Assembly (NCBI GenBank): GCA_001599595.1
Contig: BCHH01000008.1
Location: forward strand, 1,454,046-1,518,045
Length of the DNA: 64,000 bases
From: Beverwykella pulmonaria
Taxonomy: Eukaryota; Ascomycota; Dothideomycetes; Pleosporales; Melanommataceae
Reading direction: 5' to 3'
Part shown: positions 11,901 through 23,922 of the stretch, piece after piece
Layout of the letters: each line of letters opens with the position of its first letter
Position numbering within the stretch: position 1 is the first letter of the stretch
Made by a program: the position numbers and the translations under genes
Notes under the pieces: generated by a model
Told to the model about the DNA's origin: nothing
The model's database searches: none
The model's input: the letters and a program-made list of their open reading frames with translations, nothing else

Positions 11901-14900
11901 GCAAATAGTCTTTTTTGTTAGCGAAGCGACGCTGCCGACGACATCTCCAAAACGAGGAGGGGGCCTGGTGCTACGTGGAGACTCGACAGCGTGCGACACT
12001 CATGTCAGGCCAGCGAGCGCAAATGACGAGGGGAGCGAAACGGGTCACAGGCGGACGCTCCACCTCGCTGTTGCTGCTGGGCCTCCGTCCGTGGTGAGTT
12101 CCTTTGACCAAACGTGCCGGTTGTGCCACGGGCTTGGTGTTGGACGTGGGAGTCCGCGGGCGCTGATAGGGCGACGTCTTTGCGGTGTGTGGTGATGTGC
12201 TGGCGAGGCTAGCCGCTTGCAGGTGCGGGCAGCAAAGGCCCTTCCTCGCGCAAGCCACCCGCGCTCGCACACAGCGCGCTCCCTCCTCAATCTCCAGACT
12301 CAATATTCAGATTTGTGCACTGCTCCCTCGCGGCCGTGGGGCCCTGGGGACGAGCCCATCTCCCAGTGCCTTGGCCGGGGCGTGTTGCAGAGACACAAGG
12401 CCATTCATTCTAACCAGCTGAAACATTGCCTGCTCTCCGGAGGTGCTAGACTGCGAGTTACGCAGGCGCCGTTATCGCCGGAAAACAAAGCAGCGTTGCG
12501 TCTTTCAATCCAAGATGAGACGGAAGGCGGGCGCCCGAATCAGCGTCGTCGACGTTAGATGTCGTCGTCACGGGATCGCTAGCATGGGGCGCCCCGTGCC
12601 CGGCCTTATCCATGCTGCCATGCGAACAGCGACAGCCTCAACTGTGGAAATCCCACACAAACCTGACGGATGGCATCTCTCATGTCAGCTCGCAGCGCGT
12701 CGCCTCAGGCGCCAAACTTAACGTTCGCATCGACGCTGATTCGATCCTGCGAGCCGCGCAGCCTTCCCTCATTCCTCGCACCCAACGAATCGTCCAACAC
12801 CCACGGCATCCTATTCTCAGCGCTGGCGCAAAAGTGAGACGTGGCAAAAAGCCCTGGTCGTCGGACAATGGGCCATTCTCACCCCCTCCCCCAGCCGTGC
12901 AACCACTGACAGCATCAGATGGTAGAGTCGGAAGACAAGAAGCAAAATGCTTCGCCATCAGTAACCAGATCGACAGCAGAGGACGTAATCAACGCCGAAA
13001 GCTGGCATTCCCTAGCGAACGCGAGTGTCACAAACACAAGTCTGAGGATGCTCAATGCCACTCAATTTTAAGGCTGTAGGCCTGTGGCGTCCTCAAGCGA
13101 CCCACGCGTTGCAGCATGTGCAGTCTGATGCTCAGGGCTAACTGATTGCCGTCCCTTCTGTAAGGGCAAGTCGTACCGTTCTCGCGTGGACATTCGTGCT
13201 TCGCAGAGATGCAAAAGTGAAAATAAACGTGCAGTGCAGCGGGCGCGATGTGGGATGGGAGGCGGATCGCAACGCAAGGCCCGCGCCCGCCTCTACCTGT
13301 AACTTGCTGACCACCACAAACGGCAAGAAAGGAAACTTTGATATTACAACCGGCAAGATTCGATATCAACTCTGACCGATGGGGACGAGACACGAGCACG
13401 CCGGCCACTTAGCACGCCGCCCGAGTCTATTCTCAGATACGGGGCAGAAGGAGGACATTGAAAATCGCAGCTCCTGTATCAGCCTCGATTCCGTCAACAT
13501 ATTGTTCTCGTGAGACCGACCACAGCGTGGGGACGCTGTCTCTTGTCCGTCCAACACAGAGCAGGAAGGGCAATCTAGAATCGGAATCCGTAGCACGGGT
13601 GGGATCCTCGCCGTACCCGAGATGAGCACTCTCTCATCTTGCCATCAAGTCTTCGCAGGCCTATCAATGCAGCGAGTGGACTCTGATGAAGACGAGGTTG
13701 AGGTTTGGGAGATGAATTTTGATAACGAGGGTTCCAGAAAGCTCGTCGTTGGAATTCGGGCGTGGACCCGCCCGCAGCTGCAAAGCCGCGATCAGCTGCA
13801 ACTGCAATCTTTCTGTCTACTGGTGTTCCTGCATGCCGCACAGCGGCGACGCTTGGAGGCCTTGTGCGGCCTGATAGGCCATGTTCCACCTGCACCCACC
13901 CGCGCGTGCATATGCATGTGATGGTGGCAAGCCAAAATCATCATGGATCCCCTGCACGGCACCCTCCATGGCGCCCAGCCCGCACGCCCCTTCTCCACGG
14001 GCACCTGTCTGGGGTTCGAGCATGACCCCAGAGCAAACGCCCGCAAAACGAGCAGCACTTTCCTCGCCGTCGCACACGGTCGCGCCTGAGACTGCCTCAC
14101 ATGCGGCGCAGCAACATCCTCAGCAGTCGCCCGTATACCAACCCGTGTCTTTCTCCTCTGCTCCGCCGAGTCGAACCCTTCGTCGGATGGGGCACGGCAC
14201 GCCATTCTCTCATCGAATCGCTCAGATAGGCGCTAGGCATCCAATCAGTCCTGGCCACGTCGAAGCCAGGCAGAGCCGTTATCGGGCTGGCCTGACAATG
14301 GCAAGCCACGCCTGGAGTTTGCATGCGACACGGCCCTCCTTGCAGTCCGAAACTGGTCGAGGCGCGCGAGCGGCGTTATGTGATTGGCCCGACGTTTACG
14401 AAGGCTGGGCTGCCTCGGATTGGCCCAGCGTTCTCCCACCACTGCTTGTCATCGCGCTCGCCATCGCGCTGGTGTGCCACCCACTCATTTTCTAGCGCCT
14501 TTTCAAGACCTCCTCCCGCCCAGACGATGCTCCGCTCCCAACATTGTTGGACGTGAGGAGAAGTCGCTGTGTATGTGGCTGCTATTGTTTTTCCATCCAA
14601 AAACGTTTGCTCCGTTTTGCCGTCAAAGCCTTCCCCACCACAGCAACCCTCCTTCTCCTCACCGCTATTCTATTCTTGTGCGTTCACACTCGCTCTTGCT
14701 AGAAGGACGGGGATGGAGCAATTTACAAGTCCCAGCAAGCATGGGTCGCGATACACGATCACTCTACCCCGCCGCACACATGCAATTGCCGTAGCCGCAG
14801 TTCCTTCTTGCCTCGTTGGGGGCTGCGAAAGCTTCGTCTGATCCCAGTATTGGCTGGCAGCAGGGCGATTCCTCCCCACGAGCGCATTGCATGCTGAAGC

Positions 14901-17356
14901 ACTGAAGACGCTTATCGCCATCCGCGTGCGTGCAGCATCGCCACCCTCGCCTTTCCGCAGGCTGCGAGAGCCGCTCGTTGTCGCAGTACATTCGCTTCCG
15001 CTTCCCGCATGCTAAGCACGACATAGCTACCTGCATCACATGCATCCATCGCCGTTCCTTCAGGGCACACTGCAGTTTGCCAAATGGCTTGAAGCGAAAT
15101 TACGTCGGCGGCATATGTATTCTCCAACAATCGTTCTGCACGCCTTGTTTTTGTTGGTGTATAGTGGGGAACCACCTCATCTATGACAGCCGCTTCAGGA
15201 AGGCCTCGTCGTTCGAACATGCGTTCTAAGAGAGGCTTGAGCGGATTATATCAAAATGCATGTTGGGATGTACCATGTCTGCATTCTGCCTGTGGCCCTT
15301 TTTGCCTGGACAGGATCAAAGGCTCGGAACCTGGAGGCCCAGCTCTATGGATCTCGACGACCCGGTATGCACTCGCGGAAGGCGTTCGTATACAGATACA
15401 TACCTGTGCATAGCATGGCATGGCTGGCTATTGTTTTTTCCTGCTTGAAGCAGACTGATGACAGTGACAGACGACCTTGGTGTCAGAAGGTAGATACTAT
15501 GACGATTGCCTTTGCCATCATTGTTTAAGGCTGAATCGTTAATTGAGCGTCCCTCGGGCGTGAGGAATAGGGTTGCAACTTCTTCCAAGCGCTCCTGTAC
15601 TATGGGACTAATCAACTACTTCTTCCAGGTTCTTCCTTCCAAATACCCTATCTCGCTAAACCTTGGATTTCCTCTCAACAACCACTTCATGCTTTCTTTC
15701 AATAATTCATCAGGAAACGGGCGGTTGGATAAACTCGCCATCATAGGCTCGGAGGATGGCTATCAAAAAGCCAAATCGCTCACAACCCCGGTAATCTGCC
15801 CGCCACCTCAATATCCAAACCCAATCCAAGTCCGTTCGCGTGGACGTCCTTCCGTTTCCCGAGTTCCGATGTGATCTCCTGTGCTTTTTAGTCATTTTGC
15901 CGTGCCCTTGATCCCAACATGTGTGCGGGGCTGGGAATTGCCTGTCAGAAGTTGTTGGTTTTCCACGGTCGAGAATGGCGTGCTCTTCCGTGGTGGAGGG
16001 TGGTGCGATCGGATTGTCTCCCGATTCAGACTGTGATGCCCTTCAACGTTATCAACGCCATCTATCTGACTAGTTTTTCGGGACCTTCTCAACCATCAGT
16101 CGATAGTCCCCCGCCACAACTTTGAACTGACTCTCCACTTTTCCAACGCTCGTGGGTGGAAATAAACACCTAGTCTTTGAACCAGCCTCCCCTTAAAAAG
16201 CGGTGGGAAGGAGGTTGGGAGGAAAATCTTCACGCCGGGCCGATAGCAGCTCGGATGGCAGGCATCTAGGATCTTTGCTCTCAGCAACAATCGAGGGGTC
16301 TGGGAATTCATTAGCGAAACCGAGCATGCCATCGTGATGTGCAGTTTGAATGATCGCTTGCACTATTGTAGTCAACACGCAGCCCAACCATGGAACCCGC
16401 GCACCGTTCGGTGTCGGAGGAAAAGTCGGTGCACAAACAGCGTCAGGACCCAGAGATCTTCGCTGTTCTGCCAGTCGCGCTGCTGCAGCGGCCGTGACTC
16501 CGATTGCTCAGGTCTCAAACTTTGTTTTTTTTTATGTCTGGGCGCTTTTAGCACCTGTAAACGGGGTTGCATAATGAAGATCTGGGGATCTCGATTTGGA
16601 GTCAGCCGTTGCATGTGAACCGTTATCATGATCGCCGTCTTTCAAGAACGACTCCACACGAGCGGAAAGGTAGTTCACTGTCCTGCAGATCGATGGACCC
16701 GAAGGCAGGCGCTCGGCATTATGAGAAAATCGTGATCGATGTTGATATAGAGTGTGCAGATGCACAACGTACGTCGATCCATCCCGTTCTGCACGCAAGT
16801 ATCTGCTTGCGTTTGCATGCTGCAATGCTGTTTTTCTGCATGCAGCGCGCTCATGTTTCCAACGGCGAACTGCTAACCAAGAGTCTTGAATTTGACTTGC
16901 AATGTGAGGATTTGATTGTGGGTCACGTGCATTAGCCACAACTGCCGGCTGCAAAGCCCAGCATGTGGCCAGCTAATCGCCATCTGCGTACAAGAATGCG
17001 CAGGTTCTTGCCTTCATTGTAGAGAAAAGACCCTGGCTGTCTTTAGGATATTCTGCAAGCCTACCGCACAAACGCACAATCTTTGGGCCCAGCAGTGAAG
17101 ACCCTGCCGTCCTTATGATAGCTCGTACACTCCAACTCTTGATAGGTTGATGCTGGCTTCTTGTCCGCAACATTGCCCTCACCACATGCTCGCCTTACTA
17201 AGCCACTATACATCGCAAAAGGCATAGTGATCAAACACAGATCACGTGGTGAGACAAGATGCGGCGTAGGTTTCTACAACCGCATCCACGACCTCATCAA
17301 CGTCTATATCTACATCTATATCCTTCTTCCCTTTCATTCCCATCTTCGGTCCCACC
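8931..17356. other. very long gene-free stuA upstream region
   Basis: About 8.4 kb separates stuA from the next gene, the P450 at 17357. The first 6 kb is noticeably more G+C-rich than the AT-rich spacers later in the window and has many chance open frames on both strands. The longest is a 338-codon minus-strand frame (10803-9787), rich in Ser, Arg, Pro and His, whose sequence resembles no family I know. Several short ATG-led frames on the stuA strand could act as upstream ORFs in a long leader. Long leaders with small ORFs are established for stuA of Aspergillus nidulans. No tRNA or transposon protein was recognised. Confidence 0.5.
10318..10350. repeat. hexanucleotide microsatellite, (CACTGG)n
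   Basis: The six-base unit CACTGG is repeated about five times in a row inside the stuA upstream region. On the minus strand it produces Pro-Val or Cys-Gln repeats in overlapping open frames, which inflates their apparent coding character. Confidence 0.9.
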
Positions 17357-19711
17357 ATGTCCATCCTCAGCCTCCTACCCACGATCTTCGGCCTCGCGCT
17401 CTTTACCTTCGTGGCAAATCAGTCGTACAAGCTCTTCATCAACTATAGCAATGCGCGCAAGACCAATCTGTCTATTCTAATCTCCCCCATCAACCCCCAT
17501 GGTCTCTTTTGTATTCTAATCCTGTCGTTCTTTAACCCTGTTCTGCGCTGCATGAGCTGGGCTAGGGTCGTGGGGACGACTATGTTATGGGAAGGTACGA
17601 TACGTTACCTCCCAAATCCTTAGGCTTCTCTATCGAAATCGTTCGCCTCAAGCCATAGCCACATGTCACATGCTGCTTCTCAGGAGGTTTGCTGACACAT
17701 ATTTTTTCGTGCTGACTTTAACCGTCATGTAGATGATTTCAAGAACCACGCACGTCTAGGAAAGAGCATCATAGTAGTAAGTCCGGAGAAGAATTTGCTG
17801 GTTAGTGCGGATGAAGGCGTTATTGCAGATGTGTTGAAAGATAGGAGGGCGTTTGTTAAGCCCGAGGCTTATGGCAAGTGTATTTTCTTTTAGATTTAGA
17901 CGGGTACTGGGGACGAGAGGGTGAAGAGGGGAAAGGGAGATTAGAGGGCCTGGGCTGACAGTTATTGTGGGATAGAGAGTTTAGAGCTTTTTGGAAAGAA
18001 TGTTGATACGGTAAGTCGCTATCTTCATCGTTTCCGAGATATGAGGGGAGGCCTCAATGCGCATGTGGGTTGAAAAGGGGCAGACTTTGATGTCGATTGA
18101 TGGATAAAGCCTTTCATTCTTCACTTTCACATTGCCTGTCGACAAATCTCCATCTACATCCCCCATCGAACCCCGAAGTCCTCCTTTCCTTTTTTACATA
18201 TTTCTATTCCATGTAATTATCCACATTCGAGGCCATTCCTTCAAACATGCCTTTTGTCCCATAATCTTTTTTCTCAGACCCTTCGCCTCCTCATCTAACA
18301 TCCCCACCAGGTCAACGGCGAAGACTGGACTCGCCACCGCAAGCTGACCGCCCCTTGTTTCAACGAGCGCGTGTCCTCCTTCGTCTGGGACGAGTCCCTG
18401 CGTCAATCCACATCCATGCTTTCCTCCTGGCTTTCTTCGCCCTCGGGGAAGATCTCCACTATGGTCGATGACACACGCGTCATCGCGCTGCATGTGCTCT
18501 CCGCTGCTGGCTTCGGTGTCTCGCACGATTTCCACAGTGGCGCGAGGAGCCTGACAAAAGGCCATACACTGAGTTACCGCGATGCGCTGATGGCTGTGTT
18601 GGATCTCATCCCTTCAATCATCGTATCGAGAATGCCGTGGCTGTCCTCTGTCCCAGAATCGTTACGTCCGTCTAAAGTAAATACCATCCTCGAGGGAGCG
18701 CGCGAGTTCCGGTTGTATATGGATGAAATGCTCGCGAGCGAGCGCGCAATCATGTTCTCCGACCCTTTAAAGTCCAAACCGAATCTTATCTCCACGCTGA
18801 TCCGGACGTCTGACGAAGCGAAGGCCGACGGGATGAATTCTTCGGTCAGATTAAGCGATGATGAGATTAAAGGGAATATTTTCATTTTTAATCTTGCGGG
18901 ACATGATACGACGGCGAATACGCTGGCGTATGCGATTGCGTTGTTAGCAGTACATAGGGAGGTGCAGGATTGGGTAGCTGAAGAGGTGGAGAGCGTGGTT
19001 GTAGAGGATGGGGATGGGAGGCTGGAGTATGAGATTGTGTTTCCGAAGTTAAAGAGGTGTTTGGCCGTCATGGTGAGTCCGGCACCTATCTGTCATTCCT
19101 ATCCTCCTCTTCTTCTCGAAACCGAGACTTGCATCCACTTTCTTTCAACTCACATCTCTCTACAGTACGAAACCCTTCGCCTCTACAGCCCGGTCCCCAT
19201 GATGCCACGCGGCATCGCATACCCTAACACACCCCTAACCCTCAGCACGCCCACGCCCACCTCCCCCACCCACACAACAACCATCCTCATCCCGCCCAAC
19301 ACTGAAATAGTAATAAACATCCACGGCGCGCACACCAACCCCAGTATATTCCCCAGCCCCTCGGCTTGGCATCCAAAACGTTGGATCACACCATCCCTTC
19401 CTACCACCACCTCTTCCCCTTCTTCCTCCGCCTTCTTAGATGAAACCTTCAATCAGGCTCCTTTGGGTTATGCCCCCTGGTCCGGCGGCCCACGGATCTG
19501 CCCGGGCATGAAATTCGCACAAGTTGAGTTTGTGGCTGTTCTTGCTACGGTCCTGAAGGGTGCGAGGCTAGAGCCCTGTGGGAAGAGCGGGGCGGTGGGG
19601 GAGGAGGGCAAGAAAGAGATGTTGGGTGTGATTAGGAACAGTGGTCTTGACGGCCCGACGCTGAGTTTGAAGAGTCCTGGGGATTTGTGGGTCAAGGCTG
19701 TGCCGCGGTAG
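17357..19711 (+). CDS. cytochrome P450 monooxygenase
   Basis: Five exons (17357-17594, 17733-17873, 17976-18010, 18311-19072, 19166-19711) keep frame and give 573 residues. An N-terminal hydrophobic segment (LLPTIFGLALFTFVA) anchors the protein in the ER membrane. The C-helix motif is WTRHRK; the I-helix oxygen-binding motif is AGHDTTANT; the K-helix is ETLR; the haem loop is WSGGPRICPGMKFAQVEF with the Cys that binds iron. All key residues are present, so the enzyme should be active with an NADPH-P450 reductase. The intron after exon 2 starts with GCAAGT, a GC-AG intron. A Ser/Thr/Pro-rich insertion lies before the haem loop (SLPTTTSSPSSS). Substrate and CYP family cannot be told from the sequence alone, and no biosynthetic backbone gene is near. 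Confidence 0.93.
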
Positions 19712-20759
19712 ATGAAGTGAGCGATTATGGGTGGTCATGGGATGGAAATTTGCGTGGACTAGATGGCGAAGAAGGCGCAGGAGGAAGGGTGTTGGGTGAT
19801 GATGTATGATGCCAGCTTAGTCGTAAAGATGGGGTGGGCAAGTTCAAGGAAGAATGAATGGTTCCATATATGTGCCTTAAGTGATTCAGGAAACCCTAAA
19901 AGATCTCGCCACGACCAAAGACCCAAGTATAATACCATATCGAAATGCAGGGATGACCTTGGTACGCTACCACTTCTATTTGGGCGCTGCCTCATATAGA
20001 TAGGCAACGGACACATTGCTGCTCTAGAACGCGCTCATCATTCGTTCATAGTCGACTCAAGTGTCTTGATCAGGAGACTATAGGGCTGATACTTCTCACT
20101 CACAGCATTTGGTGTTTCAGGTTAGAGGGGGAGGGAACGTACCTTCATTTCATGCAACCGTTTAACCGTCAATACATCAAGCTTATACCTACACCTTTCA
20201 TCTAAGCAACCTTCATTTCTTCTACCCTCTCGTATATGGTGAGTCATGCACCAGATGCGCCAACTCGTCCACATGGTAATAATAAAAGTAAATACAGCGG
20301 CGTCACTTGAACAAATATAAAATGAACCGAATCGAAATGGAGTGGGGAGCAAAGTTGAACGCAGTACATCCAAAATCTAAACAACTAAAGACTTGCACGC
20401 AAGCTTTGAATTTTGATGGTATTTGGATATATTATGTACCGGATATAATAGTAGAAGCAATATGATATGTAAACACAATCTGAAACGTGAAATCAAGAAA
20501 GTCATATACATGGAAATGAAGTCAGCTGAGCATCTCATGACAAAAATCTCATCTAATGCTCGTTACTCGTCACGGTATTTTCCGCCCTCCCCTCTTACCC
20601 TCCCGGGAAATACTTCTCTTCTCCATCCGTCTATTATCCCCATCAAACTCCCGCATTCCCAACGCAAAGATTCATCCTATTCCCGCTACTACAAACTTCA
20701 CCCCAAACCCCGCACATATCAACCCACACTGCCCGCCATCCACCTTTCCACTCCCTCCC
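19712..20759. other. P450 3' flank, AT-rich, no gene seen
   Basis: No recognisable coding sequence. A 247-codon plus-strand frame (20423-21166) runs out of this stretch but is opposite the decayed minus-strand gene and looks like its shadow (Pro/Ser/Thr/Leu-rich, low-complexity). Confidence 0.45.
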
Positions 20760-22993
20760 TACGTCACATCCCAACACTAACAAGTTCATTCCCCATCCAA
20801 TACTCCCTCCCATACTCCATACCCGCATACTTATACCTGCCGAACTCTGCCACTGCAATGCATGCTTCATTGCTTATTCCATCCGACGATAGCACGACTG
20901 AAAGAAGCCGTGGGTTTCTATTGTCGACCGTGAAATTTGCGAAAATCCAGTTTCCTATTGAGGTCATGGAGATGGAGGGGTCCTCGGCATCAAATTCAGC
21001 AGCGAGTGCTGATGCGGTTCGCATACCTCAGCCAATTCCACCCTCGTTGCGAACCAGGCCGACTGGAACATGCCCTACACTGACGATCCTAGCTCTATCT
21101 ACAGCACCAGACACAGGCTCAGTCTGTACCACTCTTCAGACCCATCCAAGCTTCTCAGAACAGTGAACTGCGTACAGTAGGAGGCGCAAAGAGAGGGCAT
21201 CATAGAGCTTGTTATTGTGAGGACAGGCAATGCATTGAGGGCGCGGGGGAGTCCAAGATTGATTGGGTCAGTTTCACAGTCAGCGTATGTGTAAGAACCA
21301 GCTGAGAGCGCTGGTTGGGTGTTAATGAGGATGAGGACGTAGAGATTAGTGGGAGACTAGAAGAAAGTGTGGGAATTGTTGACGTGACGGAAGTTGGTAA
21401 TAAGGTTCTAGTTGCGCCTATAGAAGAGCTGGATGCTTTTTGACTCAAACTTGTAGGTGTGGAAGTAGTAGATGACGAGGTTGGGGATCGTGGAGGAGGT
21501 CGGTACCGAGCTGGAGCTGCTTGGTGGAGACGAAGAGGCAGCTTGGTTCGTGGACAGTGGTTGAATTGAAGACGGGGATATATTGGAAGTAGGTGGCTGA
21601 CCCGAAAAAGATGGTTTACTACTCGTCACAGAGGAACTCGAACCCGCAACTCGACTCGGAGAAGTGCCAGGGGCCATAGTTCCACTTGACGAAATAAGTT
21701 GGTTCGGGGACGAATATATCTGGTATCACATGACCCAGTCTGACCCAATCTGGTTCCTTGCAGGTCATGTTACCTTACATTAGTGTTCTTACAATAGATT
21801 GATAGGAGTATTTAGCTCAAATCCAACTTGGAAGCTAGTGGTCGGTCTAACGGTCAATATCCCAGCTACATGCCAGAAGAATGGATGTGGAATGTTTCGA
21901 GCTCATACTCTCGTCGCGTAGGGTTGATACCGGCGAGATTGGAAATGTCGTAAAACCTAGAGAGGAGGAATTCCGAGTTGACATCGGCATGAATGTCACG
22001 CGGGACCAAAGACATCAAACCTGGCTACTCCGTTGATGGCATCGCCTTCAATGTGGTATTCAAAATAAGAGATGGCCATTGAGTCCACAGTCCAGGCAGC
22101 TGGCTCCAAAACTGATGGATGACTGGGGGTCTGGATTGGCTACAAAGTTGATTAGCGTCTCTGGAAATGGCGTGGTCAGGTGGATGTTAAACGCCTTCGA
22201 TTTGTTGAAGTCGAGAAACCGCTTCTGGATGCGAAGATCCAAAGCTCCAAATCAGCGGTGTAGCCATAGGTAACATAGGTCCATTCTTGCTTCGAGGCTC
22301 TTAGCCGCACTGTGAGAGTCACCGGCTCAAATTATGCCAGGGCCACAAGCCATGGGTCCTTGACATTCCTCGACCTGCACAGGAGAGGGTCTCCGGCTAG
22401 GACAAAAGATTGTTGATTGTTGTGTTTAACCCAGTTCCAAGCCTGTTGCACTTGATTGAACGTGGCCTGATGCCTAAACCTAAACATCTTATTCTCAGAG
22501 CAATCGTCAGTAACAGGATCCGAAGCGAACTTTTCTATGCCAAGGATTCGCTGCCTAGTATATAGCCGGATAACAATGGAAACCACAGCTGTCCTTTGAA
22601 TTCCTGTTGTTCACAAGGTTAGAAGCTTAAGAACAAGAGGCCGATTCTGAGCCCAAGAGCCTTCTATCAGGGGAAAGTCTATGCTAACTACCCCTGATCT
22701 TGCAGCTCAAAATCGACAGGTAGGGTTTGATTGCTGAGCCCAGATTCATTGTACGGTCTATATTCACGGCCGCCATGATTACCGTGGCCTCCGTTATCGT
22801 TAGTATCGTCAATGTGACCGTAGATCTTTCTTCCCGACCCATGCCATTCTTGCCCTTCGTGTCGACGCAAGGGTTTCAAGCAGAGTCTTTCGTGGCAGTG
22901 AGCTACTTGTAGGTAAATCGAGTAATAACAAATAACAAGACCAAAGAGCATGACGACTGCGGTGAGAATTAAACTGATAGATACGGATAGCAA
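20760..22993 (-). pseudogene. decayed fungal extracellular-protein gene, DUF7029/DUF7223-like
   Basis: Minus-strand fragments lie in the right order but in different frames. A signal-anchor-like start at 22993 (MLSVSISLILTAVVMLFGLV) runs into a His/Gly-rich stretch and a stop near 22690. Next comes FRHQATFNQVQQAWNWV (about 22490-22440), which resembles the start of DUF7029 domains, ended by a stop at 22332. After a frame change comes a piece with SISFGASCLDCGLNGHLLF (about 22120-22060), like the CxxCG segment of these proteins. A Ser/Thr-rich linker (21677-21410) follows, then a C-terminal piece (21024-20764). No set of introns that I could build removes all the stops, so I read it as a pseudogene. 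Family naming is from memory of motif style. Confidence 0.4.
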
Positions 22994-23922
22994 CTGTTCT
23001 TTGATCCCTTTACCAATACATCGCTGATAGATACCGTCAGCGTAATGTAACGGAAGTGGAGGACAGGGATGGACTCGGTAGTAGCATCCAGAGCCTTATT
23101 TTAGCCACACTGAATACACGCCCGATGATTCTTTTCTCTTGGCATTCGTTACACAAAAGATAATTATGCAGATGTTTGCTGAAATCATGCGGGATATATC
23201 GTTTATTCGTTACAGTACCTCATTTACGCTCTTATATCATATAGAGGAAGTAACTGTACTCGCACACTTGCAAAGGTGAAGGCGTGTTACGGTCTAAAGT
23301 GGCTGGAAGAAGTCTCGGCACCAGGAAATTATTGAAGAGGAAGCGCTCTGCTGTTTATCTCGGCTTCTCATTTGAGGCCATCAGTGTCGTCTGATATTGA
23401 GTTTATGCTAATACAGAAGTTGAGTACCGATCCGGAGAGCCAAGAGTTATCTTGAATCTATAGGATGAGACTGTCGGCCACGCGTGGTGACGTGCAAGAG
23501 TCTGAATACAAATTCTTCGGTTGCAGGGATTTGGAGTTCTAAACCTCTGAGTATTCCGTTGTAGAGACACTTCATTTTTGAAGATTATGACGTGACATTA
23601 TCCAAAGTGAGAGAGATATCCCAGCATAATAAATAACTACCCGTGGCTCATCACGACACATTCACAAAGAATAATTCTTGGCATCTCAAGTCTGGAAGCC
23701 CATGTTGCAGGCTGAGAGTGACTATATCCGAACAAATCGAAACAAGACCCAAGGAAAGGCAAGGACCGATGCAATGCCCAGATAGAATCTCATATTTGCC
23801 TAGAGATTCCGCGTAACCAAACGCCCAAGTAACACCTATGTGTGTAGAACGCCTGTGCTCTGAACCCACGCACCCACTCTATGCTGAAATGTCTGCCGAA
23901 GTGCTCATGTGTAGGTCCACGT
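22994..23922. other. intergenic, AT-rich, no gene seen
   Basis: The stretch lies between the decayed extracellular-protein gene and the ATG7 stop codon. Only short, unsupported frames occur on either strand. Confidence 0.5.

Noticed and set aside
13881..14495. 204-codon plus-strand frame
   Set aside because: No motif, overlapping open frames on the other strand, and G+C-rich upstream DNA of stuA; not supported.
20423..21166. 247-codon plus-strand frame
   Set aside because: Low-complexity Ser/Pro/Thr sequence opposite the decayed minus-strand gene; no domain recognised.
21635..21660. tRNA T-arm-like string (minus strand GGTTCGAGT)
   Set aside because: The flanking bases do not form a T stem or an acceptor stem, and the sequence fits a Ser/Thr-rich coding remnant.
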